From assembly GCA_024516155.1 (NCBI GenBank), contig JAJJXM010000049.1:124001-188000 (forward strand): a stretch of DNA of 64,000 nucleotides. The letters run 5' to 3'. The position numbers and the translations under genes were made by a program. Shown here one piece after another: positions 15,301 through 26,500 of this stretch. Numbering within the stretch: the first letter of the stretch is position 1; each line of letters starts with the position of its first letter. This stretch comes from Pyronema omphalodes (lineage: Eukaryota; Ascomycota; Pezizomycetes; Pezizales; Pyronemataceae). Under the pieces are notes generated by a model that saw only the letters and a list, made by a program, of their open reading frames with translations, had not been told where the DNA came from and searched no databases.

Positions 15301-16080
15301 CCACCGAACGGCTGCGCTAGGGGGATCACAAGTGATGCCTCGGCTTCTAAATCATCAGCTCTAATTTCCCATTCCTTCAACTCGCATACACCTCCAGATC
15401 TAGCGACTTCGTATGTAATGAGCTGTGACGTCTCTGGGTTTCCATCTCTATAAAGAATAGCCAATACCGGTGAGTCTGTTCCATGTAAAAACGCCATATC
15501 AACGATCATTAATTCTTTAAGTTTAATTGCCGTTGGTTCGTCTAGATTTCCGATGTCCGAAGGTGCGCTCTTTTTACGTCCCTTCTTCTCTTGCAAAACG
15601 AATGGCAGAGCCAAAAACATTCCTTCATAAGAATGAATTCCCATCATACGTCCCTCCGGATCAGAGATATATTTCGGCCCGCATGGGGTTTCCCGAAGGA
15701 AACGGTCGGCGACATCTTGGGCTGTGATCTCGTTGCGGACTGTCTCATTTTCAGGGTCCCATGAAACCGTAAAGTAGTCATGCTGTGCAGTGACGATAAA
15801 CAAGTGATCGGTAACGGAATTGGATGGCCTCAAGGTAAGCAAGCCCGAAATGGTACCGTAAACAGTAAATGAAGTTCGCAGGGACAGGCCAGAGTCTGAG
15901 AGTGTGTAGATTTCGGCTCGATTGGCTTTACTAGGTAAGAGGTTAGTAACGACGTGATAGCAATGCTTGAGTAAGTGCAGTATACGCGATCACAAGCGCG
16001 TGCTCGTCGGGCTCGAAGAAGTTGGCCCTGACGGCATGTCTTGCTGCCGAAGCTCTGTGGATTGGAGCTATATAGGCCAT
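12335..16080 (-). CDS. DDB1: DDB1 family protein (UV-damaged DNA-binding protein 1 / CPSF-A domain)
   Basis: Exons 16080-15986, 15930-15063, 15009-14651 and 14600-12335 join in frame to 1195 aa; DDB1 proteins are about 1,100-1,200 aa. DDB1 is the triple beta-propeller adaptor that links substrate receptors to Cul4 ubiquitin ligase; in Neurospora its ortholog (DIM-8) is needed for H3K9 methylation, and Rik1 of fission yeast is a paralog. Landmarks include MAYIAPIHRASAARHA at the start, KCLVYLDNGHVFVGSQQGDS after exon 2, GVRGLWAVKS, EDILVVSFNDDTRIF and the CPSF-A end ENVKEAVESLRWH. Introns 55, 53 and 50 nt. Intron 2 is GC-AG; intron 3 has the donor GTTCGT. Each junction was chosen because it restores alignment with DDB1 without gap. 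The gene is divergent to Clr2. Rik1-type specialisation cannot be excluded. Confidence 0.92.
15010..15062 (-). other. Non-canonical GC-AG intron in DDB1
   Basis: Reading the minus strand, exon 2 ends AAG, the intron starts GCAAGA, has a GCTAAT branch site and ends TTCTTCAG. No GT donor nearby keeps the frame, while the GC site joins IGK to TSPAKCLVYLDNG, matching the family. Confidence 0.8.
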
Positions 16081-16850
16081 TCTCGGAGCAGCACTTCTTT
16101 TCTTTGGCGATCGTGAAGACGACAGACAGAATTCGGACAGAGGAGTGAAGTTTAGCTTCGCAATAATGTTATACCATCCGCCTGTTCTCTGTTGGTTCGT
16201 ATTCGAGGCGAAGGAGGGGCAGCTTACGCGATGATGTATGAGGTTACCGGTTAGAGTAGGTAGAGCATGGATGATGCAAGAGCTGCAACAGCTCCCACTT
16301 TTCGGATCTCCGCTAAGCCCGACGGAGGGGAGCGCGCCTATGCGCGGCTATTCTCTGAAATTGCCGCAGAAAAATTGAAATTTCATCAAAATCACATCCG
16401 CCTCATAAAAAACGCATTTCGATATTTATCTCATTCTGAATTCGACGGCCAGCCGATCAAATTTGCCGGTGCATTCACTGCCAAGTGCGCGACTAAACCG
16501 TAAGCGGAAGATTTCAACGTGCTGCTTCTCAGATCCAGCAACCGGTCGCGTCGGCCAGCGTCAACCAACGCGACAAACGTCATTGAGATCACGGTATTTC
16601 GGTCACATTCGACAAAGGACGCGTTTTAAGATTCATAGATCGTCGAAACAAACGTGCGTCAGCTCTAAAACTAATGTCTGTCAGATTGGAATGCTCATGT
16701 GTAAAGCAGCTTCCTTTTCTCCCCATCGGCGCCCACCCGACGAACGGCAGCATACCTCGAGTGTCCATTAATGCCAGCTGTGAAAGCTCTATAGTGTTCA
16801 TTTGCTAGCGGCGGACAAAGGAGCTATATCTCCTTCAATCTATATCCACC
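16081..16850. promoter_or_regulatory. Shared divergent promoter region of DDB1 and Clr2
   Basis: 770 bp lie between the two start codons and no supported gene sits in it. Short plus-strand frames at 16267-16771 carry no domain. No clear TATA box; the region just before Clr2 is CT-rich (ATATCTCCTTCAATC). Confidence 0.6.
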
Positions 16851-19618
16851 ATGGCTTCTCCAGCTCTACCACAACAGCAAGTTGCAAACGACATGGCAAG
16901 ACGGAATAATCAACCGGCTGCCAACAACTCCCCCAACCCAGCGAAACGTGGTGCTGCCTCTATCAGTACGAGTCAGAAAGACCCTCGATATTCGATATTA
17001 CAGATACACTTTTCGGATGGTACTGCACAGTGGCAGGATGGAGAGAACGGCCCGACACCTGATATGATGGACCAGACTCCAGATGAAAATGGTGTACAGT
17101 CCTACATGAGGCAGGTCAACCGGTGGGAAAAGAAGGAAGTAGAATGGTTAAGGATTCTTGCAGAGGGTATTGTCTCGAGTAGCGAGGATCCTGCCATCAA
17201 AGAAGACCTGAAAAATGGCAAAAAATTCTTTTTTTATTCATTACCCGAGGGTTATCGTCTGTTCGAACAAATCCGAATCCAGCCAGTATGTCCATTGAAT
17301 TTTACTTTTTGCACAATACTAAACATACTTAGCAAGCATCCGGCCAACCGAAAACTCGACGAGATACCTACCTGTACGGCCACCCCAAAGGCCCACGAAA
17401 GCGCTTCCGTTCGCCAGCAGACTTCCTAGCACATTTAAAATGGCTATCATCCGACAAAACGAGGAATCCATTGAACTGTCCTTGCCATGGCTGTAAAGGA
17501 GTCGGTCCCACGGCAGCGGCAGCATCTCCTGCCACGACTAATTCCACAGCTTCTACACCAGTTTCTCTACCAGTTGGACCTCAAGCTGCCCCTCAGCCTC
17601 AGCAACAGGCTCAGACAAGATTGGCTCCCGTCACTCGTTCTACCCGGGCTTCTGCTGCAGCAGCCCAACCTCAGAATAACACACATATCAAGGCCATTAA
17701 TCCTATCGATGAACCCTCGCCACAGCCTCAGATTCAACCACAGAACCAAGCAGTACAACAACAGCGGGCACAGCAGCAGCAGGCACAGCAGCAGCAGCAG
17801 GCACAGCAACAGGCTCAAATACAAGCTCAACAGCAGGCACAAGCCCAACTACAAGCCCAACAACAAGCTCAGCAACAAGCCCAACTACAAGCCCAACAAC
17901 AAGCTCAGCAACAAGCTCAACAACAAGCCCAACAACAAGCTCAACAACAAGCTCAACAACAAGCTCAGCAACAGGCTCAGCAACAGGCTCAGCAACAGGC
18001 TCAGGAACGAGCTCGCCAGCAGCAGCAGGCCCAGCAGCAGGCCTTACAACAGCAACAGCAAGCAGCTCAACTACAAGCCCAACAGCAGGCTCAACAACAG
18101 GCTCAACAACAGGCTCAACAGCAAGCCCAACTGCAAGCCCAGCAACAGGCTCAGCAGCAAGCCCAGCAGCAAGCCCAGCAACAGGTTCAGGAACGAGCTC
18201 GCCAGCAGCAGCAGCAGCAGCAAGCCCAAGCCCAGCAACAAGCTCCTGCACCTGTTGCACCCGTAGCTGCACCTCCCGCACCTATGAGCTCAGAAGTAAT
18301 CTCTCTAGCAACCTTTGCGGCCAACGAGCGTGCTGTGGACCTCCAATTCCCTGGCCTCTCCATCTACCGACTCGGGGAGCAAGTGTGGTTCCAAACAGGA
18401 CCTCACTGGGCCCTAGGAGTAGTTTTAGAAGTGCCAACTGTTGCATCCGGGGGCTACCGTATCCAGCCTCTCCAATCTCCCCTGATATGTGAACAGGTAG
18501 CATCACATCGTGATATTCAGCCCTCCTCTCTAAGACCCTGGGTAGCCTGGTCCACGCCTCCCATCAACAATCAAAACCTAGACCAACCTGATAAACTATA
18601 TCTCGAACTCCCCTGGGCAGCCGAAGCTCATGTTGGATCAACCGAAGTCGATGCTTCTATAATCAAAGCACGGGATGTGGATATCTCCTATACCTTGATT
18701 GAACGATTTCCAACTACCCAGGCAGGCTTCCCGCAAAATAATTACCTAGGTGTTTATTATGGTGCAGAACGCTTTTGGGTCGGTGATGCGGTTAGATTAA
18801 AAAGCATGGCAAACCAAAGTTTTGGTACAGGGAAAGAGATTCTAGTCGTCACTGCGATTCAAGATATGGCTCCATCCACCCCTCTGGGAGCTAAGTGCGA
18901 TGGTACTGGAGTTATAATTACCGGTGATATTTACCGTCTTGTCCATCAATCTGAATCCATTCCCTACCCAGCTGGTTTACCTACCATGGTTAAATGCGAC
19001 CTTCAAGCGCGAGAAAAATTCGCCATTTCGGATCCCGAGGAGCCATATTGTACTTACACCCCGATTCTAAACGGTATGCAAGTCAGGCTAGAGGACGTTA
19101 AAGGAAGATGGTATCCTGGGGCTAGTTTGTTTAGAATTTGTCATGGATATGAAAGATTTAGGGAGTTAGCTCAGACCTCAAGCATCGATGCTGCGGAATG
19201 GGATAATACCGGTACTAGAATGAATGAGATGGGAATTGCTGGATTAGGAGCTACTTCTGGATGGAGGAGATTTAAAGAGAGACATACGGCTTTTGTTGGC
19301 AGTATTCCGGAAAAATTATCATTCACTCCATTACCCGCTCAGGAACAGGAACAACTACAGAGAATGGGACAGGTTATGGGCGAGCTTGAACACCATCAGA
19401 CGGGAACTAATGTAATCCATGGAATGGGACAGCAGTTGGATGCTATGACGAATCAAACGGAACATATTGATCTTACGGGTGATGATGAAGGAATGGAATT
19501 CCTTAACGATCAGGAGCAGGATCAGGAGGAGGATGAGTTTATGAAGAGAATGGGGGAGGAGCTACAGACTGAGGCGTTTTTGAATGATGATGGGGATGCG
19601 TTTTATGGAGGACTTTAG
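16851..19618 (+). CDS. Clr2-like transcriptional silencing protein (SHREC component) with long Gln/Ala tract
   Basis: Exons 16851-17285 and 17333-19618, 906 aa; intron 47 nt (GTATGT ... CTTAG), phase 0. Clr2 is a subunit of the SHREC histone-deacetylase/remodeller complex that silences heterochromatin in fission yeast. The N-terminal region has the Clr2 'transilencing' signature split by the intron: YLYGHPKGPRKRFRSPADF (158-176), then AHLKWL and a Cys cluster CPCHGC (194-199). Residues about 284-450 are almost only Gln and Ala with short ERARQQ breaks. The C-terminal Clr2 domain follows (VWFQTGPHWALGVVLEV onwards, with GERFWVGDAVRLK-like strands about 600-615). Near the end IDLTGDDE (857-864) has the form of a SUMO-interacting motif, before an acidic tail. 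The family call rests on the N-terminal motif plus overall layout. Confidence 0.85.
17746..18245 (+). repeat. Coding CAG/CAA-GCx repeat (Gln/Ala tract of Clr2)
   Basis: About 500 bp of imperfect tandem repeats of the type CAA-CAA-GCT-CAG, with CAG/CAA and GCT/GCC mixing that shows it is not a fresh pure-triplet expansion. A near-duplicated sub-block ending ERARQQQ occurs twice (about 18005 and 18190). It creates a long false frame on the minus strand. Confidence 0.95.
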
Positions 19619-21078
19619 AAAATTCCGGTATGGTTAACTAGGAGGGGGTGGCGCTGGTGAATGTGAGGAGAGGAGAGGGGGAGGGGGTTGAATGCGGAGG
19701 TAGAATGGTCTATGGTAACGCCCATGATAAAGCCTATGCCTTTGTAAATTTCGTGTCTTTAAAGCAATCCCTAGAGGATACACAGGGACACTAAGAAATG
19801 AGGTATGTAGGTTTGCGTCGGAGATAGAAGCGATTCAGTTAGTGGTAGAGTTTCAGCGGCTTATGATAGCGCTGGGGATTTTGTTGGAAATTCTTGTCTG
19901 AAAAACTCCAACATCCCAACGGATGGTCAGAGGAAGGGATCCGGGAGGCGTGAAGGCGTTAGGCAATTCTCTCATTGCGTTTATTTTTTTTATTGATATA
20001 CTGTATTTGTGGTTTCTGTTTTTGTTGTGTTTGTATGTTTGATCTGATCATTGTTACTGCTTAAAGAGTTTCAGGGACCAGCTTGTGTTGGTTTCAAATG
20101 TTTTTATCAGATCGAGAAAGTAAGTATTAGAAGATAGATACGAGATTTCGTATTTTAGTAACTGGGTTTTTGATAAGTAATTAAATGAGGCGCCTAGTGT
20201 GTAATGAAATACAAAAAATCATGACTTCGTAAAAGTATCAACCAAGCTTAGATCATGTTTACGACTTATGAATACGAGAAGTGATCATGACCGTTATTGA
20301 GTACAACGTACTGGGTAACAGTAATAATCATTCGGAAGCTGTCGAGGCCCTGAATGGAGTGACAATGCTACGGGTGTAAGCTACTGATCAACGTTACCTT
20401 GGGTTTCATGATGCTTAAATTAAGTTACAGGTCAGACGAAAGCGTTCCTCTCGCCGGTATTAGTATGACATAACTTATAACCGTCTGCGTCCAAATTATT
20501 ATTATCCGCTTGCCACATAACCCGGATTAGAGTTTCTCTGGTCTACAAATCAGCCAAAGCTCAGGTCCCGCGGTATCTGTAAAAACATCCACAGAGGATA
20601 AATTTCTATTGATCAAAAGTCTGATACACATTTTCAAAGACAATGTCTTTGTAAGATGGGTGTTCGATGCATTATATGTGCATGAAAGGGGTATTTGTAA
20701 AGAGTTACCAAATGCCCAGTTGTCCGGTGTTATGCATGTCATTTTGAATTAAGCCCCGTGTGATATGCATGTCTGTAGCATTATGTATGGCGCATTAGCG
20801 CATATCTTCTACCCTAGAACCCTTAGTTTATTCTTTGGCAGATGCGTGATACATATCCATATGACTCTTTGCCCCCCAGGATGCCAAGTCTCCTTCTATA
20901 AATTGCTCGCCGGTACCCGCAGCACAGTTGTGTTATTAAAGCTTCCGTCACTCCAGCATCGAAGCTCACGAGACCTCTTAACCGAAACTTGGTATTTACC
21001 ACAACACCCAACGACACAGCAACTTAAAGCTCGCCTTCAGCTCCTTCGATCTTAAGCTTTAGCAGCAGTAACAGAATC
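19619..21078. other. Intergenic
   Basis: G-rich just after the Clr2 stop (19640-19690), then AT-rich. About 20800-21078 is the promoter and leader of the amidotransferase gene, pyrimidine-rich near 20870-21060. No gene or RNA gene seen. Confidence 0.6.
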
Positions 21079-22595
21079 ATGGCACCCCTCCGTATCGCTG
21101 TCCTCGAAGCCGACCGGCCCCTTCCCGAGACAACTGCCAAATACGGCTCCTACGGCGGTGTCTTCTCTTCGCTCCTGCACAAAGCCGCCTCCTCAAATGC
21201 AGAACCCTCCAACCTGCGCATCTCATCCCTAGCTACCGAAGGCTCCGCCAGTACCCCCGCCTCCTTCAGCAGCGAGGAGACATACTTCTCGCAACCCCCT
21301 ACGCCCCTGGAGTTGGAACTCGATATCAAGAAGTACGACATTTCATACGAGCGTCATTTCCCAGAAAGTCTAGAGGAGATTGACGCCATATTAATTACGG
21401 GATCTAAGCACAATGCATTCGACAATACGCCGTGGATTGTGGAATTGGTGGAGTATGTACAGAAGGTACTTTTCGAGCAGACAAGGTAAGCTCGTCTTTA
21501 CTTTCGTTAGCCATCTTATCGATGGTCTCGTTATCGCGAACGGCACTTTGGTTCATAGACAGTGGTTTACTGTGCTTTTCTATTGGTCGTGGTCATTTTG
21601 TTCTAGAGCACGCGTCCGATTGCTGGATTTGTGATTCGATGCGGTTTTAGAGATTCTGCAAGGGCAGAGTGAGATAAGACATTTTTACCCAGGTTCGCTG
21701 GCTGTGGAAGCTTTGGATTGACAAAGCTTGACCCAGCTTCGCAGATCATACTAGGCTTCGGCACGCGCCGCGGTGTCGGGTAGGGTGCCTGGATGCTGTG
21801 TGATCTGACAGAACTGAGCAACGTAACGGCCGGTGTAACGTGCACCAAAAAGCATGCTCGAAGTCTTCAAGATATCATTCGCCACTGTCGGAATGCCGAT
21901 CTGGAACCCTGAAGACCAGCTGTAGAGGCGAATATTTCACAGCCATGATATTGGTAATAGTGTGATCAGGAGCTAATAGGTGTGGCGAATAGGGTGAAAG
22001 TCCTCGGAATATGTTTCGGACACCAGATTATCGCTAGAGCTCTCGGAGTTGAGGTTCAGAGAAGCCCAAGTTGGGAGGCAAGTGTGATGCCAATCAAACT
22101 TAGTGAGCATGGAAAGGAGGTTTTTGGGGTTGAAGAATTGGTATGTCACATGCCCCTCTCTGTTTCCCGAATACCCGGAGGGTCTTCCGATAGTCATGAC
22201 TAGCTGTCTGGAGCTCTCTCAAACTCCCGAGCCGAGTCAAAACCATGATAGCAAGCGATGCTAACACGTAATAACAGAGGATTTTTCAAATGCACCGCGA
22301 CATTGTTACAGGCGTCCCATCTGTCTCTCCCTTCCCCGACAATGCCAGCACGCACGTTCTCGGTTCCTCAGACCGCTGTAATATCCAGGGAATGTACTCA
22401 CCAGGCCACTTCATTTCCGTTCAAGGGCACCCGGAGTTTACACCAGATATCGTAACGGAGCTTCTAAGAACCCGTAAAGACGCGGGAGTGTTTACCGAGG
22501 AAGAATACAATGACATGATGGAACGAGTCAAGAATGATCACGATGGTGTCAAAATCGCCAGGAGAATGTTGAAGTTTGTTAGGGAGGGAATTTAA
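21079..22595 (+). CDS. Class I glutamine amidotransferase-like protein (GMP synthase-like GATase1)
   Basis: Exons 21079-21485, 21993-22140 and 22278-22595 give 290 aa. Stand-alone GATase1 domain proteins of this type are widespread in fungi; their physiological substrate is mostly unknown. The domain starts with RIAVLEADRPLP and holds ILITGSKHNAFDNTPWI (oxyanion strand region), the nucleophile Cys143 in LGICFGHQIIARALG, FQMHRDIV, and the His/Glu pair in VQGHPEFTPDI (about His236 and Glu238), so the catalytic triad is complete. Intron 1 is 507 nt (GTAAGC ... GAATAG), intron 2 is 137 nt (GTATGT ... AACAG). The acceptor of intron 1 was chosen because it joins FEQTR to VKVLGICFGH. An undetected small exon inside intron 1 is possible but not required, as the family usually has little there. 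Confidence 0.88.
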
Positions 22596-23255
22596 AGGGT
22601 AGTAAGCGGTATGATGGATGGAAGATGATTGGTATTAGAGATACGATTTTTTAGGAGTTTTGGGTGTGATTTTTGCGAGTTTGGAATGGTTATGTTACTT
22701 TATTGAATATGGAGTTTGATAATTAAAGATGATAATAATATGTTTTTTTCGGGGTAGTTATTTTACTATGTGACTTAAAAGGCAGAGAACTTGAGATGAA
22801 AGTGAACTATGAAATTCCAGCCTTGTAAAGTAACCAAAGACCCTGAAGGTTCCATGTTCTACTGGAGTCCGGTTCCTGCTATATTGTGTTACTGATCACG
22901 TTACTCCATGATTAATCCCACAAGCTCGTATCTGCAGACAACCCTATGCACCCCCCAAAAAACCCGTGGAACCCGTGGAGCCCGTGGAGCCCAGCCTCCA
23001 AGAGCCATACACTGGATTCTAGAAAATCAGTACCCGTAACCCTCGTATAACCAGCTGCCACAGATGCATTCCCTGTATTATATCCCTTCTTTCCAATTCA
23101 TACTTCCTCCATCAAAAATGCCTCAGTCTAAAGCTCAAACTCCAATCCACTATGATCATTATCATTATCATTAGCACAGATAATACCACGAGATATTACT
23201 GAATACTAGAGTATCATAGGGTATAAACTTGGTGTATATATATACATGAATAGTC
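22596..23255. other. Intergenic with a short minisatellite
   Basis: 3' UTR of the amidotransferase, then non-coding. At about 22963-22993 a 9-10 bp unit (CCCGTGGAG) is repeated three times. No gene seen. Confidence 0.6.
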
Positions 23256-23549
23256 TCGATGTGGGCATGCAAGAAAGGACACATAGGTGTTGTTGAGCTG
23301 CTATTTGCTCGGAATGATATGGAGGTTAATTTAAAGGATGGATTGGGAAATATGGTGCTTGTGATGGCAGGCCAGAATGGTCACGAAGGTGTTATTAAGC
23401 TACTACTTGCTCGGGATGATGTAGAGGTCAATGCAGAGAGTGTATCGGGATATACGGCGTTTATGTTGGCGCACAAAAATTACCACGGAGGTGTTATTGA
23501 GCTGGTACTTTCTCGGGATTATGTTGATGTCCGTGCAAGACACATCTAG
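23256..23549 (+). pseudogene. Ankyrin-repeat gene fragment
   Basis: An open stretch of about 96 codons encodes three ankyrin-type repeats: GHIGVVELLFARNDMEVN, GHEGVIKLLLARDDVEVN and HGGVIELVLSRDYVDVR, ending in a stop. The consensus turn residues are eroded (DGLGNMVLVMAGQNG for the usual G-x-TPLxxAxxxG). In fungi such repeats are often the C-terminal end of NACHT or other large multi-domain proteins. No N-terminal partner is visible in the several kb upstream, and no start context stands out, so a relic is most likely. A short real ankyrin protein is the alternative. Confidence 0.65.
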
Positions 23550-26500
23550 GAGTTGCACGCACACAGGTATGTTCGCGATAGAGAAGAAAGAGAGTTAAAG
23601 AACGAATTGATCAGTTTGTAAAATATTGGAAGGTCACTTGGCTTGTTATTTTCTTTGTTTAGCTGGCTTGATTCTGAAGAAACGGGGTTAATGTACATTC
23701 CTGGCCATATTTAGCTCGCGCTGAAATAGGTTCAACTTTCTGATTTTATCAATTTTAGGAAAAAATCTTTGTTTTGTCTTTTTCTTTATGGTGGTTTTAT
23801 GGAAGACCAGTCAGATACGAACAGACAAATACCTACTCGGTTCTAAAACCCAAAATTCCAGGGTTCTATTCTAATACCAAAGTAGGAACTTTGACCATTA
23901 ACAGCAACATTTCAATACCATAAAAAGACATTTAACTTTAGCGCACCCCAGTGACACATTTCAATTCAGAAGCGAAGCCCTTGGTAGTGACGGAATACTC
24001 TCATACCTCGAAACACATCCCCCCCTATTCATTAACAATTTCCTTGGATGTACTACATTCATTCCTGTATAGACCAAACAAACTGAGACGTCTTCTCCAT
24101 ACGAATACTTCGGGACCAGGGGGAGCAACCTTCTGGTTCGAGTGATCAACAGTGACGAGGGGTGTTCTGGTGGCTGAGTGTACGCTCCTCAACCTCAATT
24201 TACACCCTGATCGACATATGAAGGGCATAGTTCTATACATCTATCCGATCACACAACGGATTACTCTCTAGATTACCATGAAGAAGTTAATTCCGCTAAT
24301 CGTGGCTACTGCATACTTTTTGCTAACCCTCAACTTTGAAGATAAATGTGTAGAGCAGGTAAAAAATGTGCCCTAAAGCACATTGTGTGGTTCAAAAGAA
24401 ACTAAAAGTGACGTGTTATTGAAAACATTAGTGACGTGACTGAGCTTTGTGGTATCAATTAAATTACAAGGCCGTGCATCTCACTATTCAGTGGTGTAAG
24501 ATGAATGACGCCGAGAGATAATTGTTGGCTGTAAACAAATTTTGAAAATTGTATCATATAAGCGCCATGCGCGCTGTTTTTTTCCGTAAATAGTGCACAA
24601 CAGTTAAAGGAGGTTCTGCTGGAATAGGTTACACAAAATTCGAGGTTTATATCTTTGGCTTCTTGAAAAAGAAGTAAAGATATCTGTATGAATTAATTCA
24701 TTCTTCCACTATTCTATTTCTTTTTGCTTCATTATTATGCAGTTATACATGCATTAGTGCGAGATAAATACTTTGAATCCACATCACACATACCCCCATA
24801 TTTGCCACTATTCCCATCTCACTTCTATTCTCACCTCTGTCCTTGCGAGTGTCTCCATCTTGACAGTGGACACCATTTTTGTTCTTTCCTCTGTACATTA
24901 TTTGTAATGATGACAATCCCAGTTCGAATCAGGATTGGAGGTAAGCAGAGTGGGGAGAGGTTAAGATCGACTTGATAGAACTCAAAAATTAAAGAAATAC
25001 AAGAATAGATTTACTTACATAATTTTGGTGCATGTGGCTTGGCAGTAACCGATTCGTGTTATTTGGTTTGATTAAGCTATCACCTACACCACATCGAGTG
25101 ACGGCGTATGCCTCGACTGCGACTTTCAACACCCGTTCTTTTCTTTTGCGTATCTCATGCAGTATACCGAGCAAGTACGCCCTCGCATTAATATCGAGTA
25201 GATACGCTCTCGCATCAATTTAATTGCTTAGCCGTGACTTTATTTCATTCAGGGTATAATTTTGAGGTCTTGTAATGTTTTTACAGAATCGAGTCAGTGT
25301 ACCACTCACTGCTTCTCAGCCAAGTCAGATTAAGAAGTTTCGATCTTGAGACTTAGTTACATGGGTTCTTACAGCGTACGTTTGTCTAGAAGATTTACGG
25401 TGATAGATTAGAAGGAATTCACGAGCCCTGTTTGAACAGTGCACCGGTTGAATCAGGCTTGTTTATCACTTAACTAGTGGAGTTCTGAATACTGGTTTGA
25501 GTAGTTCTGGCTAGCAAAGAAAGTCTCTGCTTTGTTTCTTTATGAGGAATTCAACTGCAAGAAGCTGGCTCGCAGGTTAAAACCCCTACTTTCAGAACCT
25601 TCAGTTCGATGGATATCTCCTGGGTCCTTTTGACAAATCATCAGACACAACGCATAGTGGATCAACTTTGCTGGGGTCTGTATATTCAGTTTGGAGAGAT
25701 GAGAAAGGAGAAAATGCGGAGCGTAAAATCAGTTTTTAGCGCATTGTGCTGAAGCTTTTTTCTTCCCTCTATTCGATTTTTGTGTAAAGTGCTTTCACTA
25801 CTCATATTTATACTAGCAGCTAAGTCAATAGTAATCATAGCCATAATGCCGCCAGCAATCAGATTTTTGACCAAATAACTATTTCGTTGAATTCTGGAAT
25901 AATCGCGTCTATTGCGTTTATCTGTGCATTATTATTAGGTGTTGCAGATCGACATGCAGTTGCGAGTCCCTTGTAGGCCTCCCTACGAGTGATTGGTATG
26001 ATTACACTATTGAACTCGACCACAGACCTTAACCATATGTGGTTCCGTGTCCCTTGTAGGCCTCTGAGAATCATGTATTGAGGCCCTTGTGGTGTAGTTA
26101 CACATGTGATAAATGTGGCGCCATCAAGACCCAGACGTTCAAAACTGATAAAGTGAACCTTATCCCAAAAACCATACAAGTTTTACTATCATTCGAATTC
26201 AAATTGATATATGAGTCAGAAGCCTTTGCGTCTTTCGTTTCCTGAACTCAGCGGTCCCATCCGACGCTCGGTTATTAGCATACATATCATAAAGTATCAC
26301 TTACCAACAATTACTGTCAGTTGAAATTATCTCGAATCAGCATCTTTTTCCGACCACCCTTGAAACTAAAGACAAATAAATTCTTCACAAAAATTTTGGT
26401 GTCTCGGCAAAATTCCCACGCGTTATAATCAGTCTTGCCGGTGGAATTTTGAATATTTAGGAAGAAGGCTCAACTCAGCTTTAATTTGTTTTTTGAACCC

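Noticed and set aside
17703..18281. Long minus-strand frame rich in Val, Ala and Glu
   Set aside because: Mirror image of the CAG/CAA repeat of Clr2; any such repeat is open on the other strand.
24910..24945. AGTTCGAATC flanked by AATCC and GGATT
   Set aside because: The stem leaves a 12-nt loop, not a T-arm, and no A-box or acceptor stem was found.
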